Assembly: GCF_030382115.1 (NCBI RefSeq)
Contig: NZ_JAUDRJ010000003.1
Location: 689,777 to 753,776 of the forward strand
DNA from: Nostoc sp. GT001
GTDB taxonomy: Bacteria > Cyanobacteriota > Cyanobacteriia > Cyanobacteriales > Nostocaceae
Direction: 5' to 3'
DNA: 64,000 nt
Part shown: positions 63,943-64,000 of the stretch, piece after piece
Layout of the letters: the number at the start of each line of letters is the position of its first letter
Position numbering within the stretch: position 1 is the stretch's first letter
Notes under the pieces: generated by a model
What the model was told of the DNA's origin: nothing
Database searches by the model: none
What the model saw: only the letters and a program-made list of their open reading frames with translations
Made by a program: the position numbers and the translations under genes

Positions 63943-64000
63943 ATGGAAGTTAAAACACAGATGATGGAAAATCGAATTCTTTACGTTCGCCTTCCTTGTA
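63943..64000 (+). CDS. 5' fragment of a gene running off the window
   Basis: An ATG at 63943 opens the frame MEVKTQMMENRILYVRLPC, and the frame is still open at base 64000. Starts at 63961 or 63964 are equally possible. The fragment is too short for a family call. Confidence 0.5.
   Translation, partial: MEVKTQMMENRILYVRLPC

Overview
The window is chromosomal DNA from a filamentous, probably heterocyst-forming cyanobacterium of the Nostoc/Anabaena group. The evidence is the recurring HIP1 octamer GCGATCGC inside genes, photosynthesis genes (psaE, psb28, ndhO), the thylakoid protein VIPP1, several cyanobacteria-only small proteins, and the heptamer-type repeats and dispersed hairpins between genes that are typical of Nostocales. 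No tRNA, rRNA, CRISPR array, prophage or complete insertion sequence was seen.

Layout. 1-7.1 kb: the 3' end of menB, a Cys-rich small protein, a DciA-like protein, a membrane protein with a SPOR-like C-terminus, a PspA/VIPP1 pair, a thioredoxin and a class I aminotransferase. 7.4-18.9 kb: a PEP-CTERM protein, a single-domain response regulator, uvrC, a 59-residue zinc ribbon, a Gln-rich secreted protein, rlmN, a MIF-like tautomerase, cobM, lgt, and coaD overlapping a coiled-coil gene. 19-31 kb: the two subunits of the TldD/TldE protease, cysS, a His-rich CobW-type GTPase, an Rpn-type nuclease, dtd, psb28, moaB, a GGDEF protein whose N-terminus resembles the plant ethylene receptor, and mraY. 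31-35.8 kb: a fibrillin, psaE, mutM, ndhO, mdh, a protein built of four 20-residue repeats, and a lipoprotein.

The main accessory block is 36.1-41.4 kb. It holds three co-directional genes: a helix-turn-helix-like protein, a P-loop ATPase, and a DUF1802-like protein fused to a PD-(D/E)XK nuclease domain. A protein with two Nif11-like domains follows. The three-gene set looks like an undescribed nucleic-acid-targeting, possibly defensive, system. 41.5-51.3 kb: pgi, a RelE-like toxin-antitoxin pair, livM/livG-type transporter genes, two Uma2 nucleases, a phosphate-binding-protein-like lipoprotein directly upstream of a histidine kinase, and an ArsR-type repressor with a perfect 12-bp inverted repeat in front of it. 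51.3-64 kb: hemA, glpX, a DUF981 membrane protein, two glutaredoxins (one beside bolA), tadA, plsC, an OmpR-type regulator with an unusual receiver domain, an ABC ATPase, two adjacent membrane-protein genes that are each broken by a single-base frameshift, and a DUF1830 protein.

Most of the window is housekeeping genes transcribed singly or in pairs. They are separated by intrinsic terminators and repeat-rich spacers. The clearest functional pairs are tldD/tldE, bolA/grx, binding protein/kinase, livM/livG, and the ATPase/nuclease pair, which share an overlapping base at position 38801.
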